Shown here: positions 16,378-27,307 of the stretch, one piece after another | Numbering within the stretch: position 1 is the first letter of the stretch | How the letters are laid out: the number at the start of each line of letters is the position of its first letter | Origin: Thioalkalivibrio nitratireducens | GTDB lineage: Bacteria; Pseudomonadota; Gammaproteobacteria; Ectothiorhodospirales; Ectothiorhodospiraceae | Direction of reading: 5' to 3' | NCBI GenBank assembly: GCA_011390385.1 | Contig: JAABSN010000003.1 | Span: forward strand, 1 to 49,904 | Length of the DNA stretch: 49,904 bases | The notes under the pieces: model-generated | What the model was told of the DNA's origin: nothing | What the model saw: only the letters and a program-made list of their open reading frames with translations | Databases searched by the model: none | Position numbers and translations under genes: made by a program

Positions 16378-16461
16378 CATAGATCTCCTTGCCGTTTCCC
16401 GGGCGCCCTGGTTCGGGCCAACGGGCCGTGATCCGGCGCACAGCATCTGGAGGAGGGTGCC

Positions 16462-17082
16462 GTGACTTCAGCAGTGGCCGAGGGCAGTCTGCATCTGGCA
16501 GCGGCGTACGATGAGGACGCCGCCGCCTGGCAGGATTTCTATCCCGATGATTTGCCCGAAGACTGGCGCCTCGCCTATTACGCGCACTACTGGCGGAACA
16601 TTCTGATTCCCGCCAGTGCCTGGGCGCGCTTCACCGCGAATACGGACTGGGTGACCGACGTGCCCGATACGCTCAGAATGTACTTCGAGATCCCGGTCGA
16701 CGAGGTACCGACGAGCGACGTGCTGGTGCGCCTTTCATCCCTGCTCGGCCCGCGTCTGGGTGGGGTCCTCGGTGCTGGCGAACGGGAGTCGCCGGCGCAA
16801 ACACTCCTGCAGGGGCGCTGGTTCGTGCCGGTTCCCGCGCCCGAAGTCGCGGGGGTGGACGATGCTGCCGCCTTCGCAGCCCGTGGGGCGATGGTCCTGT
16901 GGCTGCGCCCGGTGCCGGGCCTTTCATTGCCGGGGTGGCGAGCGCTTCTGGAGCAGATCCACACAAGTGCAGACGGTTCTGCGAGCATGCTGGTGTTCCT
17001 GCAGGTGGGCCCTCGGGAGCTGGAAGCCGCTGAAACGATTCTGCGCCTCGGCGGTCTTCAGCAGTTGAGGCGAAAGGATTGA
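16462..17082 (+). CDS. Uncharacterised protein, N-terminus resembling DUF72
   Basis: This 206-aa soluble protein has no signal peptide or membrane segment. It starts at a GTG with a strong ribosome site (GGAGGAGGG). Residues about 26-52 (FYPDDLPEDWRLAYYAHYWR) resemble the 'FYPxxLPxxWRLxYY' opening of DUF72-type TIM-barrel proteins, but the rest shows no motif I recognise. The remainder alternates strands and helices (AMVLWLRPVPGLSLPGW, then SMLVFLQVGPRELE). It sits between the yrbG-kdsD operon and mlaF, where E. coli has no gene. A hairpin follows its stop. The function is unknown. Confidence 0.75.
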   Translation: MTSAVAEGSLHLAAAYDEDAAAWQDFYPDDLPEDWRLAYYAHYWRNILIPASAWARFTANTDWVTDVPDTLRMYFEIPVDEVPTSDVLVRLSSLLGPRLGGVLGAGERESPAQTLLQGRWFVPVPAPEVAGVDDAAAFAARGAMVLWLRPVPGLSLPGWRALLEQIHTSADGSASMLVFLQVGPRELEAAETILRLGGLQQLRRKD

Positions 17083-17084
17083 CT

Positions 17085-17113
17085 GCAGTCGGAGTCGCTC
17101 TCAGACTGCTTTG
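17085..17113 (+). terminator. Candidate terminator or attenuator before mlaF
   Basis: GCAGTC-GGAG (17085-17094) pairs with CTC-A-GACTGC (17100-17109): nine of ten base pairs, loop TCGCT, followed by TTTGGTT. This could end the 206-aa gene transcript or attenuate read-through into mlaF, which starts about 30 bases later. Confidence 0.4.
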
Positions 17114-17140
17114 GTTAAGCTTGGCTGGAGTGCATGGACT

Positions 17141-17977
17141 GTGGTGAACAAGGCCCCCGGAGCCGACACGCCGTACGTGGTCGTCGAGGACCTCGTCTTC
17201 CGACGTGGTTCCAGGACGATATTCGATGGGCTTTCATTGACCGTGCCCCGTGGGCGGGTGACGACAGTCATGGGCCCGAGCGGGACGGGAAAGACGACGT
17301 TGCTGCGGCTGATCGGGGGACAGCTGCGCCCCGACAGTGGCCGCATCTGGGTGGACGGCGAAGAGGTCGCGCGCCTTTCTACCCGGCGTCTGTATGCGCT
17401 GCGCAAGCGCATGGGAATGCTGTTCCAGACTGGTGCGCTGCTGACGGATATGAATGTGTTCGAGAACGTGGCGTTCCCGCTGCGGGAGCACACCGATCTG
17501 CCGGAAGAACTGATTCGCAACCTGGTACTGATGAAGCTGGAGGTGGTGGGCCTGCGTGCTGCGCGTGATCTCATGCCAGCCGAGCTTTCGGGGGGCATGG
17601 CGCGGAGGGTGGCTTTGGCGCGCGCGATTGCGCTGGATCCCGACATCATCCTCTATGACGAACCCTTTGCCGGTCTCGACCCGATCACCATGGGCCAGAT
17701 TGTCCTGTTGATCCAGCGCACCAACCGTACGCTGGGTCTGACCAGCGTGGTGGTTACCCACGATGTGACCGAGGCAATGGACATATCGGACCACGTCGTG
17801 TTGATCGCCGAGGGACGGGTGATGGATTCAGGGGCCACCGCCGAGGTCCGTGCCGGAACCTCCGAGTGGAGCAGGCAATTCCTCGACGGAGACCCGGACG
17901 GGCCGGTTCCGTTTCACTATCCAGGGATGGGCTATCGAGAAGATCTTCTGAACGAAGCAGGGTGGAATCGTGACTGA
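17141..17977 (+). CDS. mlaF: Phospholipid transport ABC ATPase MlaF
   Basis: MlaF is the ATPase of the inner-membrane MlaFEDB complex, which moves phospholipids between the inner membrane and MlaC. The sequence has Walker [10 protein letters not shown], the Q-loop [17 protein letters not shown], signature LSGGMARR, Walker [14 protein letters not shown] and the switch His in VVTHDV. GTG at 17141 is taken as the start (278 aa) because GGAG lies 10 bases upstream. A TTG at 17111 and a GTG at 17144 are alternatives. Its last bases overlap mlaE. Confidence 0.96.
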   Translation: MVNKAPGADTPYVVVEDLVFRRGSRTIFDGLSLTVPRGRVTTVMGPSGTGKTTLLRLIGGQLRPDSGRIWVDGEEVARLSTRRLYALRKRMGMLFQTGALLTDMNVFENVAFPLREHTDLPEELIRNLVLMKLEVVGLRAARDLMPAELSGGMARRVALARAIALDPDIILYDEPFAGLDPITMGQIVLLIQRTNRTLGLTSVVVTHDVTEAMDISDHVVLIAEGRVMDSGATAEVRAGTSEWSRQFLDGDPDGPVPFHYPGMGYREDLLNEAGWNRD

Positions 17978-18752
17978 ACTCCTTGCGGGTCTGGGCCGAT
18001 CCGGTCTCCGCTGGGTCGCTGTCCTCGGCAGGGCATCGATGTTTCTGCTTCTGGTGCTGCGAGCCCAGGATGCCGTGGTCCGTCGGTTCCGCCTCACCGT
18101 CGCGGAGCTCTACTCGGTCGGTGTGCGCTCGATGCTGATCATCCTGGTGTCGGGTTTGTTCGTTGGCATGGTACTGGGGTACCAGGGATACATCACGCTG
18201 GTGAAGTTCGGTGCCGCCGAAGCCCTGGGCGGGGTCGTTGCCCTGTCGCTGGTGCGCGAACTGGGTCCGGTGGTGGCAGCTCTGCTGTTCGCGGGCCGTG
18301 CGGGATCGGCTCTGACTGCCGAGATCGGCCTGATGAAAACCACCGAACAGCTTTCGGCGATGGAGATGATGGCAGTGGATCCCTATCGCCGGGTGTTCGC
18401 GCCGCGCTTTTTCGCTGGCTTCCTGTCGCTGCCGCTACTGGCGGCGTTGTTCAGTGCCGTCGGGGTGATGGGGGGATATGTCGTCGGCGTCGGGCTGCTG
18501 GGTGTCGACAGTGGGTCGTATTTCTCGCAGATGCAGGCGGTCACCGATTGGCACGAGGACGTGATGTCGGGCGTGATCAAGAGCGTCGTGTTCGGTTTCG
18601 TGGTGACCTGGATCGCCGTCTTCCAGGGGTTCGACGCGGAACCGACTTCCGAGGGGATCTCGCGGGCAACGACCCAGACGGTCGTGGTCTCTGCGCTGGC
18701 CGTGCTGGGCCTGGACTTCATCCTGACCGGGCTGATGTTCGGCGACATTTGA
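17970..18752 (+). CDS. mlaE: Phospholipid transport permease MlaE
   Basis: MlaE is the permease subunit of the MlaFEDB complex in the inner membrane. The 260-aa protein has five or six hydrophobic helices and the family hallmarks [33 protein letters not shown], and the [17 protein letters not shown] coupling helix that contacts MlaF. It starts at a GTG inside the mlaF end. Confidence 0.97.
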   Translation: MTELLAGLGRSGLRWVAVLGRASMFLLLVLRAQDAVVRRFRLTVAELYSVGVRSMLIILVSGLFVGMVLGYQGYITLVKFGAAEALGGVVALSLVRELGPVVAALLFAGRAGSALTAEIGLMKTTEQLSAMEMMAVDPYRRVFAPRFFAGFLSLPLLAALFSAVGVMGGYVVGVGLLGVDSGSYFSQMQAVTDWHEDVMSGVIKSVVFGFVVTWIAVFQGFDAEPTSEGISRATTQTVVVSALAVLGLDFILTGLMFGDI

Positions 18753-18768
18753 GCCAAGAGGACTGTTG

Positions 18769-19227
18769 ATGAAGCTGCGCTATCTGGAAGTATCCGTGGG
18801 CCTGTTCGTGTTGCTGGGTATCGCCGCATTGTTCTATCTGGCCATCCAGGTCAGCAACATCGCCGAGTACCGGGATCGTGACACCTATCATGTGATCGCG
18901 TACTTTGATCATATCGGTGGTCTGAAAGTGCGCTCCCCGGTGACAGTGTCGGGTGTCCGCATCGGTCGCGTGGCAGCGATCGCGTATGATCCCGAGCGCT
19001 TTCGGGCCCGGGTGACTCTCGCGATCCAGGCCGGCCAGGATTTCCTGCCGGTCGACACTCAGGCCAGTATCTACACCGCCGGTCTGCTCGGCGAACAGTA
19101 CATCGCACTCGAACCGGGCGGTGACTACGAGGTGCTGGCCGACGGGGACGAGGTTCTGTTCACCCAGTCCGCGCTGGTTCTCGAGAACATGATCGGGCGT
19201 GTCCTGACCAATATCTCGGGCGATTGA
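18769..19227 (+). CDS. mlaD: Phospholipid transport MCE-domain protein MlaD
   Basis: MlaD is anchored by one N-terminal helix and forms a hexameric MCE ring in the periplasm through which lipid passes. The 152-aa product has the anchor (SVGLFVLLGIAALFYLAI), then the MCE core YFDHIGGLKVRSPVTVSGVR and GLLGEQYIALEPGG. It is shorter than E. coli MlaD (183 aa) at the C-terminus. The ATG at 18769 follows AAGAGGA and is preferred over the TTG just before it. Confidence 0.96.
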   Translation: MKLRYLEVSVGLFVLLGIAALFYLAIQVSNIAEYRDRDTYHVIAYFDHIGGLKVRSPVTVSGVRIGRVAAIAYDPERFRARVTLAIQAGQDFLPVDTQASIYTAGLLGEQYIALEPGGDYEVLADGDEVLFTQSALVLENMIGRVLTNISGD

Positions 19228-19277
19228 ATGGCGGTCCTGCCGACCCCTCCCACGACGACTGAGACGAGGTTCCATCG

Positions 19278-19949
19278 ATGACAAGAAGGCATCTGAAAAC
19301 GACATTCGCGAGCGTGGTTCTCGCACTGCTGTCCGCTTTCGTCACGCTACCCCTGCATGCGGCGGACCCCGTGGAACTCGTCGAGAGTGCGATCAACCGG
19401 GTCCTCGATACCCTCCGTGCGAATGAGTCGCGTGCCGCGGAGGAACCCGAGTTCGTGCTCGGCGTGATCGAGGAGGAGATCATGCCGTTGGTCGATTTCG
19501 ATGGCATGGCCCGTCTGATCCTCGCCCGGCACTGGCGTGACGCAAACACCGAGCAGCGCGAACGCTTTATCGAAGCTTTCCGCAATACACTGCTGCAAGC
19601 CTATGGAGTGCGGCTCGCAGATTACCTCGATCGGCGGGTGATCATGATTCCGCACCGGTCCAGGCAGGACGACCGCATGGCCGTGGTGGCCACGGAAATC
19701 GAGTTGGGTCGCGGAGAGCCCAATGTCGTGGTCAATTACCGGCTGCGGCCCGTGGATGGAGAATGGAAGGTGTTCGATGTCGAGGCGGAGGGGCTGAGCT
19801 TCGTCGGCAATTTCCGGACCCAATTCAATACCGAGATCGGCCGTCATGGTCTCGAATCCCTGATCGAACGGCTCGAGACAGGTGACCGCTCGTTGATCGA
19901 GGACACGATCGACGAAGCCGTTTCCCGGGACAACGCTCCCGGTGGCTGA
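19278..19949 (+). CDS. mlaC: Periplasmic phospholipid-binding protein MlaC
   Basis: MlaC is a soluble periplasmic carrier that shuttles phospholipid between MlaA and MlaFEDB. The 223-aa precursor has a signal peptide ending near LPLHA-AD (residue 29). The mature protein shows FDGMARLILARHWRDANTEQRERF-type and VNYRLRPVDGEWKVFDVEAEG segments typical of the Tol_Tol_Ttg2 family. It overlaps mlaB by 8 bp. Confidence 0.95.
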   Translation: MTRRHLKTTFASVVLALLSAFVTLPLHAADPVELVESAINRVLDTLRANESRAAEEPEFVLGVIEEEIMPLVDFDGMARLILARHWRDANTEQRERFIEAFRNTLLQAYGVRLADYLDRRVIMIPHRSRQDDRMAVVATEIELGRGEPNVVVNYRLRPVDGEWKVFDVEAEGLSFVGNFRTQFNTEIGRHGLESLIERLETGDRSLIEDTIDEAVSRDNAPGG

Positions 19950-20244
19950 AGCGACCCTGGTCGTCGAGGATTCGACCCTGAGGCTTTCGGGGCCGGTCAC
20001 GATGAACACCGTGAGCGCACTGGCGGCCCAGGGCCTCGAGATCCTTGAGCGTATTCCAGCGGTGGTCACGCTCGATCTCGCTCGTGTGACGAGAGTCGAC
20101 AGTGTCGGCGTAGCGATGCTGGTCGCATTCTGGCGTCTTCGCGAGAATGGGGGTGGGCGTCTGACGTTCGTGTCGATGCCGGCGGAATTGCGCCCGTTGC
20201 TGGAACTTTACGGGCTGGAAAACCTGTTCGAAACGCAGGACTGA
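19942..20244 (+). CDS. mlaB: STAS-domain protein MlaB
   Basis: MlaB is the cytosolic STAS subunit that binds MlaF and stabilises the complex. The 100-aa sequence starts at GTG inside mlaC and shows the STAS core: a strand (TLDLARVTRVDSVGVAMLV) with the conserved D-S-x-G, then a helix. Length and position agree with the family. In E. coli ibaG follows; here no BolA-type gene follows. Confidence 0.92.
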   Translation: MAEATLVVEDSTLRLSGPVTMNTVSALAAQGLEILERIPAVVTLDLARVTRVDSVGVAMLVAFWRLRENGGGRLTFVSMPAELRPLLELYGLENLFETQD

Positions 20245-21889
<1,645 letters not shown>

Positions 21890-21890
21890 G

Positions 21891-22535
21891 ATGAGTGTGG
21901 TACAAGCGATGACCATCGCCCTGTCCAAGGGCCGTATCCTGGAAGAGACGCTGCCTTTGCTGGAGCGGGCGGGAATCGTTCCGGTCGAGGACCCAGCGAA
22001 GACGCGCAGGCTGATTATCGAGACCAGCCGGCCTGACGTGAACATTGTGGTGGTGCGGGCGACCGATGTGCCGACCTACGTGCAGCACGGTGCTGCAGCA
22101 GTTGGTGTGGCAGGAAAGGATGTGCTGATGGAGCATGGTGGCACCGGCCTTTACGAACCGCTGGACCTGGGAATCGCCCGTTGCCGGCTGATGCTCGCCG
22201 GCCGACCGGATCATGTGCCCGGAACCGAGCGGCTGCGCATCGCCACCAAATTCGTGAATATCACCCAGCGTCATTTCGCCGCGCAGGGACGGCAGGTCGA
22301 GATCATCAAGCTGTATGGTTCGATGGAACTGGCTCCTCTGGTGGGGCTTGCCGACTACATCGTCGACCTGGTGGATACCGGCAACACGCTGAAAGCCAAC
22401 GGCCTCGCACCGTTGGAACTGATCATGCCGATCAGTTCGCGGCTGGTGGTCAACAAGGCCGCGATGAAGATGCAGCATGCACGTATTCAACAATTGATCG
22501 AAGGCCTGAGACCGGCCGTTTCTCCGACGCCGTAG
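21891..22535 (+). CDS. hisG: ATP phosphoribosyltransferase, short form
   Basis: HisG joins ATP and PRPP, the first step of histidine synthesis. The 214-aa length marks the short form, which lacks the C-terminal regulatory domain and works with HisZ. HisZ is not encoded in this window. The fold motifs [28 protein letters not shown] and [18 protein letters not shown] (PRPP loop) are intact. A second in-frame ATG at 21909 (MTIALSKGR) could be the true start. Confidence 0.96.
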   Translation: MSVVQAMTIALSKGRILEETLPLLERAGIVPVEDPAKTRRLIIETSRPDVNIVVVRATDVPTYVQHGAAAVGVAGKDVLMEHGGTGLYEPLDLGIARCRLMLAGRPDHVPGTERLRIATKFVNITQRHFAAQGRQVEIIKLYGSMELAPLVGLADYIVDLVDTGNTLKANGLAPLELIMPISSRLVVNKAAMKMQHARIQQLIEGLRPAVSPTP

Positions 22536-22551
22536 CGTCACTGGAATCACC

Positions 22552-23613
22552 ATGACTTTTGCAACCGATGACCTGAGAATCAGGGATATACAGGAGGTCT
22601 CCGCGCCGGAGGTCGTGCGCGACGAGATTCCGATGACCGATGCGGCGGCCGCGACGGTTTACCATGCGCGCCAGGCTATCCACCGGATCCTGCATGGCGA
22701 AGATGACCGTTTGCTGGTGGTGGTGGGACCCTGTTCCATACACGACGTCGACGCGGCCATGGAATATGCACGCGGGTTGGCCGCCCTGCGCCGGGAACTG
22801 GGAGACGCGCTGGAGATCGTGATGCGCGTCTATTTCGAGAAGCCGCGGACCACAGTGGGCTGGAAAGGCCTGATCAATGATCCGGAGTTGGACGGGAGCT
22901 TCCATATCAACAAGGGGCTGCGTGTGGCCCGGGGCCTGTTGCGGGATCTCGCGGTCGAGGGCATGCCCGCCGCAACCGAGTATCTGGACCTGATCAGCCC
23001 GCAATACATCGCTGATCTGGTTTCGTGGGGCGCGATCGGCGCGCGGACCACGGAGAGCCAGGTGCACCGGGAACTGGCGTCGGGGCTCTCGTGCCCGGTC
23101 GGCTTCAAGAATTCAACCGACGGCAGTCTGCAGGTGGCGATCGACGCGATTCGCTCCGCCTCGCGACCGCATCATTTTCTGTCCGTAACCAAGGCCGGCC
23201 GTTCCGCGATCTTCTCGACCGCCGGGAACGAGGATTGCCATATCATTCTGCGCGGAGGGCGCCAGCCGAATTACGATGCCGAGAGCATCAACCAGGCTTG
23301 TGCCCAGTTGCGCGCGGCTGAGCTCCGCGAGGTGGTCATGGTGGATTGCAGTCATGCCAACAGCCGCAAGGATCCGGCGCGGCAGGCCGATGTGGCGCAA
23401 TCCGTGGGTCAGCAGGTTGGAGGCGGGGATCGCCGCATCGTTGGACTGATGCTGGAGAGCCATCTGCGGGCCGGACGGCAGGACATCGTTCCCGGGCAGC
23501 CGTTGGTGTACGGTCAGAGCATCACCGATGCGTGCATGGGCTGGGATGATTCCGCGGCCTCGTTGCGCCTGTTGGCCGAGGCGGTTCGACATCGCCGCCA
23601 GAACCCGAATTGA
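22552..23613 (+). CDS. aroG: 3-deoxy-7-phosphoheptulonate (DAHP) synthase, type I
   Basis: DAHP synthase condenses PEP and erythrose 4-phosphate, the entry to aromatic synthesis. The 353-aa product is the AroFGH type. Metal ligands are visible: Cys61 in VVGPCSIHD, the His of DCSHANSRKD, the Glu of MLESHL and the Asp of SITDACMGWD. Substrate loops include FEKPRTTVGWKGLINDP, and GARTTESQVHRELASG. Which amino acid inhibits it cannot be told, so the symbol is approximate. It sits between hisG and hisD, which are adjacent in Pseudomonas. Confidence 0.93.
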   Translation: MTFATDDLRIRDIQEVSAPEVVRDEIPMTDAAAATVYHARQAIHRILHGEDDRLLVVVGPCSIHDVDAAMEYARGLAALRRELGDALEIVMRVYFEKPRTTVGWKGLINDPELDGSFHINKGLRVARGLLRDLAVEGMPAATEYLDLISPQYIADLVSWGAIGARTTESQVHRELASGLSCPVGFKNSTDGSLQVAIDAIRSASRPHHFLSVTKAGRSAIFSTAGNEDCHIILRGGRQPNYDAESINQACAQLRAAELREVVMVDCSHANSRKDPARQADVAQSVGQQVGGGDRRIVGLMLESHLRAGRQDIVPGQPLVYGQSITDACMGWDDSAASLRLLAEAVRHRRQNPN

Positions 23614-23673
23614 GACGGCTCTCCGCGCAGTTTCGGGCCGCGCGGAGGGGATTTTGCCACGGGAGCTGAATGC

Positions 23674-24978
23674 ATGCCTGAAATACAGCGGCTGGACAGC
23701 CAGCATGAGCATTTCTGGAGAGACCTGAACCGGCTTCTGACCTGGGAATCGGTCGCCGACCATGGCGTGCGCGCCATCGTCGACGAAATCCTTGCCTCGG
23801 TACGGAGCGAGGGCGATGCCGCGGTTCTGCGCTATACCGAGCGTTTCGATCATCTGCGGGTCGCTGCGGTCGCTGACCTCGAAGTGCCCGCCAGCCGCCT
23901 TCGGGCCGCGCTCGAAAACATTCCAGCAGCCCAGCGCGAGGCCCTGGAACGGGCAGCGGAGCGCATCCGCCGCTATGCCCGGCAGCAGCTCATGCAAGAC
24001 TGGCAGATTGAAGACCCGGACGGCACGATTCTTGGGCAGCGTGTGACCCCGCTGGATTCGGTCGGGCTCTACGTTCCTGGGGGGAAGGCAGCCTATCCGT
24101 CCTCGGTGCTGATGAATGCGATTCCGGCCAAGGTTGCTGGCGTCCCGTTGCTGGTGATGGTGGTGCCGGCCCCGGCGGGCGAACTGAACGACCTGGTGCT
24201 GGCGGCGGCGGCGATTGCGGGGGTCGATCGGGTCTTCACCATCGGCGGGGCGCAGGCAGTCGCCGCGCTGGCATATGGTACCGGGACCATCCCTGCGGTC
24301 GACAAGATCGTGGGTCCGGGCAATATCTTCGTCGCAGCCGCCAAGCGCGAGGTCTTCGGCACCGTTGGCATCGACATGATCGCCGGGCCATCGGAGATTC
24401 TGGTCATCTGCGATGGACAGACCGACCCGGACTGGATTGCTGCAGACCTGTTCTCGCAGGCCGAGCATGACGAGCAGGCGCAGTCGATCCTGCTGTCGCC
24501 CGATTCCGGGTTTCTCGATCGTGTTGCCGTGTCCATGCGCCGCTTGCTCAAGGAGATGCCGCGTGCGGAGATCATCCGTGCCAGCCTCGAGGGTCGCGGT
24601 GCACTGGTCCAGGTCCGTGATCTCGAGGACGACGCGGTCAGGATCGCGAATCACATTGCGCCGGAGCATCTGGAACTCTCGGTGGCGAATCCCCAGGCGT
24701 TGCTGGATGCCGGGCTGCGTCACGCCGGAGCGATCTTCATGGGGCGCCATACTTCGGAGGCAGTCGGCGACTATTGTGCCGGGCCGAACCATGTCTTGCC
24801 GACCTCACGAACGGCTCGATTTTCTTCGCCGCTCGGGGTCTATGACTTTCAGAAGCGTTCCAGCATCATCCAGTGTTCTCCCGCCGGCGCCGCAGCCCTT
24901 GGCCGGACCGCTTCGGTGCTCGCTCGGGGGGAGGGGTTGGTGGCCCATGCCCGCTCCGCGGAGATGCGTGGTGAGTAG
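23674..24978 (+). CDS. hisD: Histidinol dehydrogenase
   Basis: HisD oxidises histidinol to histidine in two NAD-dependent, zinc-dependent steps. The 434-aa sequence has family motifs: [47 protein letters not shown], and the zinc and catalytic region [14 protein letters not shown], then [16 protein letters not shown] ribosome site precedes the ATG. It lies 60 bp after the DAHP synthase and 30 bp before hisC. Confidence 0.98.
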   Translation: MPEIQRLDSQHEHFWRDLNRLLTWESVADHGVRAIVDEILASVRSEGDAAVLRYTERFDHLRVAAVADLEVPASRLRAALENIPAAQREALERAAERIRRYARQQLMQDWQIEDPDGTILGQRVTPLDSVGLYVPGGKAAYPSSVLMNAIPAKVAGVPLLVMVVPAPAGELNDLVLAAAAIAGVDRVFTIGGAQAVAALAYGTGTIPAVDKIVGPGNIFVAAAKREVFGTVGIDMIAGPSEILVICDGQTDPDWIAADLFSQAEHDEQAQSILLSPDSGFLDRVAVSMRRLLKEMPRAEIIRASLEGRGALVQVRDLEDDAVRIANHIAPEHLELSVANPQALLDAGLRHAGAIFMGRHTSEAVGDYCAGPNHVLPTSRTARFSSPLGVYDFQKRSSIIQCSPAGAAALGRTASVLARGEGLVAHARSAEMRGE

Positions 24979-25008
24979 CGACTCCCCAACCATCGGGTGC
25001 CTCCTGGC

Positions 25009-26094
25009 ATGACCCGTCCTGTGGATCTGATGCGCCCGGAGGTCCTGGCGCAGCCTGCCTATGCCGTAGCCGACGCCGCCGGCATGATCAAGCTGGATGC
25101 GATGGAGAACCCTTTCCCGTGGCCGGGAGAACTCGAAGGGGCCTGGTTGGAAGCGCTGCGCGGGACTGAACTGAATCGCTACCCGGACGCCGGAGGCGAT
25201 TCGGTCAAGGCTGCGATTCGATCGGCGCACGGCATTCCGGATACGGCCGGCTGTCTGCTCGGCAATGGTTCCGACGAACTGATCCAGATACTCGTCACCG
25301 CCGTGCAGTCCAGCGGGCGCCCGGTGCTGGCACCGGTGCCAACCTTCGTGATGTACGAGGTTCTTGCGCGCGCCGCCGGCGTGCCGTTCGCAGGGGTGCC
25401 ACTGAACGATGATTTCGAACTCGATGTCCCTGCGCTGTTTCGGGCACTGGAGGCATATCGTCCCGCCATCGTTTTCCTGGCATTTCCGAACAATCCGACA
25501 GGGCGTATGTACGATCCCGGGTTGGTTGCAGAGCTGGTCGCCGCCAACCCGGGGCTGACCGTGATCGACGAGGCCTATGCGCCGTTCTCCAGTCACAGCT
25601 TCCTGTCGCAAGCCGGTTCAATGCCGGGTCTGATGGTCATGCGAACGCTGTCGAAACTGGGTCTGGCCGGCCTGCGGCTGGGTTATCTCGCGGCAGCGCC
25701 GGAGTGGGTCGATGCGCTCGATCGACTGCGTCTGCCCTATAACGTCAATTCGCTGACGCAGCGTTCGGTGCTCTTCGCGCTGGCGCACACGGAGGTGCTC
25801 GACGAGCAGGCGCGCATTCTCCGCGACCAGCGTCGGCGGATGTCCGATGCGCTGGCGTCCCTGCCCGGCGTGCGTCGAGTCGTCCCCAGCGATGCCAATT
25901 TCATTCTGTTCGAGGTGGCACCGAGTCTGGGGGCCGTCGTGTTCGACGACTTGCGCGGAGCCGGAATCCTGATCAAGGACGTTGGTCGCGCGGGCGGCCG
26001 GCTTTCCGATCACCTGCGTGTGACCGTCGGAACATCAGAGGAAAATGAGGCTTTTCTCGGCGCTCTCGCCGGGATACTTGCTGCCAGGGCCTGA
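25009..26094 (+). CDS. hisC: Histidinol-phosphate aminotransferase
   Basis: HisC is a PLP-dependent class I/II aminotransferase making histidinol phosphate from imidazole acetol phosphate. The sequence shows LDAMENPFPWP at the N-terminus, LGNGSDELIQ, FPNNPTGRMY, DEAYAPF and the PLP-lysine motif TLSKLGLAGLRLGY. From the ATG at 25009 it is 361 aa; a GTG at 24997 is an alternative. It converges on degS/algW with a 14-bp gap. Confidence 0.96.
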   Translation: MTRPVDLMRPEVLAQPAYAVADAAGMIKLDAMENPFPWPGELEGAWLEALRGTELNRYPDAGGDSVKAAIRSAHGIPDTAGCLLGNGSDELIQILVTAVQSSGRPVLAPVPTFVMYEVLARAAGVPFAGVPLNDDFELDVPALFRALEAYRPAIVFLAFPNNPTGRMYDPGLVAELVAANPGLTVIDEAYAPFSSHSFLSQAGSMPGLMVMRTLSKLGLAGLRLGYLAAAPEWVDALDRLRLPYNVNSLTQRSVLFALAHTEVLDEQARILRDQRRRMSDALASLPGVRRVVPSDANFILFEVAPSLGAVVFDDLRGAGILIKDVGRAGGRLSDHLRVTVGTSEENEAFLGALAGILAARA

Positions 26095-26108
26095 GGAGTC
26101 CGGATGCT

Positions 26109-27242
26109 TCAGAGGGGCCGCTGATCGACCATTGCCTCCAGATGGATGGATTCACCATCACGGCGTGCCTCGATCGTGATCTGTTCTCCAGGGCGCTTGC
26201 GCGCAATGATGTTCAAGGCTTGCCGTGTGTTGTCGACCTGCTGCTCGTCCAGTCGGAGAATCACGTCGCCCGGTTGCAGCCCGGCCCGGGCTGCGGGCCC
26301 GCTTCGCAGGATTCCCGCTATCAACACGCCGCGGGGATGTTCGAGACCGAAGGATTCCGCCAGTGCGCGATCCATTGCCTGGACCTCGATACCGAGCCAG
26401 CCACGCGCCACGTGCCCGCGTTCGATGATTTCGCTCATCACATCGCGTGCAAGGTCGACGGGAATCGCGAAGCCGATGCCGTGTGAGCCTCCGGAACGAG
26501 TGAAGATTGCGGTATTGATTCCCACGAGCTCACCCAGTGCATTGATCAGCGCCCCGCCCGAATTGCCGGGATTGATCGCGGCATCGGTCTGGATGAAATC
26601 CTCGAACAGGTTGATCCCCAGTTCGGTTCGCCCCGTCGCGCTGACGATCCCTTGCGTCACGGTCTGCCCGACCCCGAACGGGTTGCCGATCGCGAGCACC
26701 ACGTCGCCGACCAGGAGATCGTGCGAACGTCCGACGCTGGCGACAGTCAGGTTGGCGGCGGCGATGCGTAGCACGGCGAGATCCGTATCCGGATCGATGC
26801 CGATGATTTCCGCAGGGTGGGCGTCACCGTTGGCGAGCACCACGGCGATGGCCTCGGCCTTTTCGACCACATGATGGTTGGTCAGGACATGACCCGCTCC
26901 GGTCATGATCACGCCCGATCCCAGGCTCGCTTGCTCGCGATCCTGAAAGGTGTGTGGCGCATCCTGGAAGAATCGTTGGAGGTCGGGATTGCCGGTCAGT
27001 GGATGCGGTACCTCGATCGTTCGTGAGGTCATGATGTTCACGACCGACGGCGCTGCACGAGCAACGCCTGTCGCGTAAGATACCGGGCCCTGCAGTGCCG
27101 GTCGCGATGCGGGCATGGGTGCCGATGTCTGGTTCCCGTTCGTGCCCTGATCGAGCAGGCCAGGGAAGAACAGGGCAATGATCACAGCGACCGCAATGCC
27201 GGCCAGCGCCGCTTGCAGAAGGAAACGCGAAACTCTCACCAT
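26109..27242 (-). CDS. algW: Envelope-stress serine protease of the DegS/AlgW type
   Basis: DegS/AlgW proteases cut anti-sigma factor RseA/MucA when misfolded outer-membrane proteins bind their PDZ domain. The 377-aa protein has one N-terminal membrane anchor (about residues 8-28), a trypsin-like domain with H124 (TNHHVV), D154 (DPDTDLAVL) and S228 (NPGNSGGAL), and a single PDZ domain (GWLGIEV, GVLIAGILRSGPAARAG). A single PDZ and a membrane anchor separate it from DegP/DegQ. The murA-hisGDC-algW order is as in Pseudomonas. A TATATT box lies 8 bases before its ATG on the minus strand. Confidence 0.94.
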   Translation of the reverse strand: MVRVSRFLLQAALAGIAVAVIIALFFPGLLDQGTNGNQTSAPMPASRPALQGPVSYATGVARAAPSVVNIMTSRTIEVPHPLTGNPDLQRFFQDAPHTFQDREQASLGSGVIMTGAGHVLTNHHVVEKAEAIAVVLANGDAHPAEIIGIDPDTDLAVLRIAAANLTVASVGRSHDLLVGDVVLAIGNPFGVGQTVTQGIVSATGRTELGINLFEDFIQTDAAINPGNSGGALINALGELVGINTAIFTRSGGSHGIGFAIPVDLARDVMSEIIERGHVARGWLGIEVQAMDRALAESFGLEHPRGVLIAGILRSGPAARAGLQPGDVILRLDEQQVDNTRQALNIIARKRPGEQITIEARRDGESIHLEAMVDQRPL

Positions 27243-27307
27243 GGCGCTAATATACCATCCCGAAAGGGAATTCGACCCATCACCCGCCCCGATTCCGGAG
27301 ATGTGAC

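Noticed and set aside
23113..24792. 559-aa open frame on the minus strand opposite the DAHP synthase and hisD
   Set aside because: It is antisense to two clear enzymes, has low-complexity composition and no ribosome site; a GC-driven shadow.
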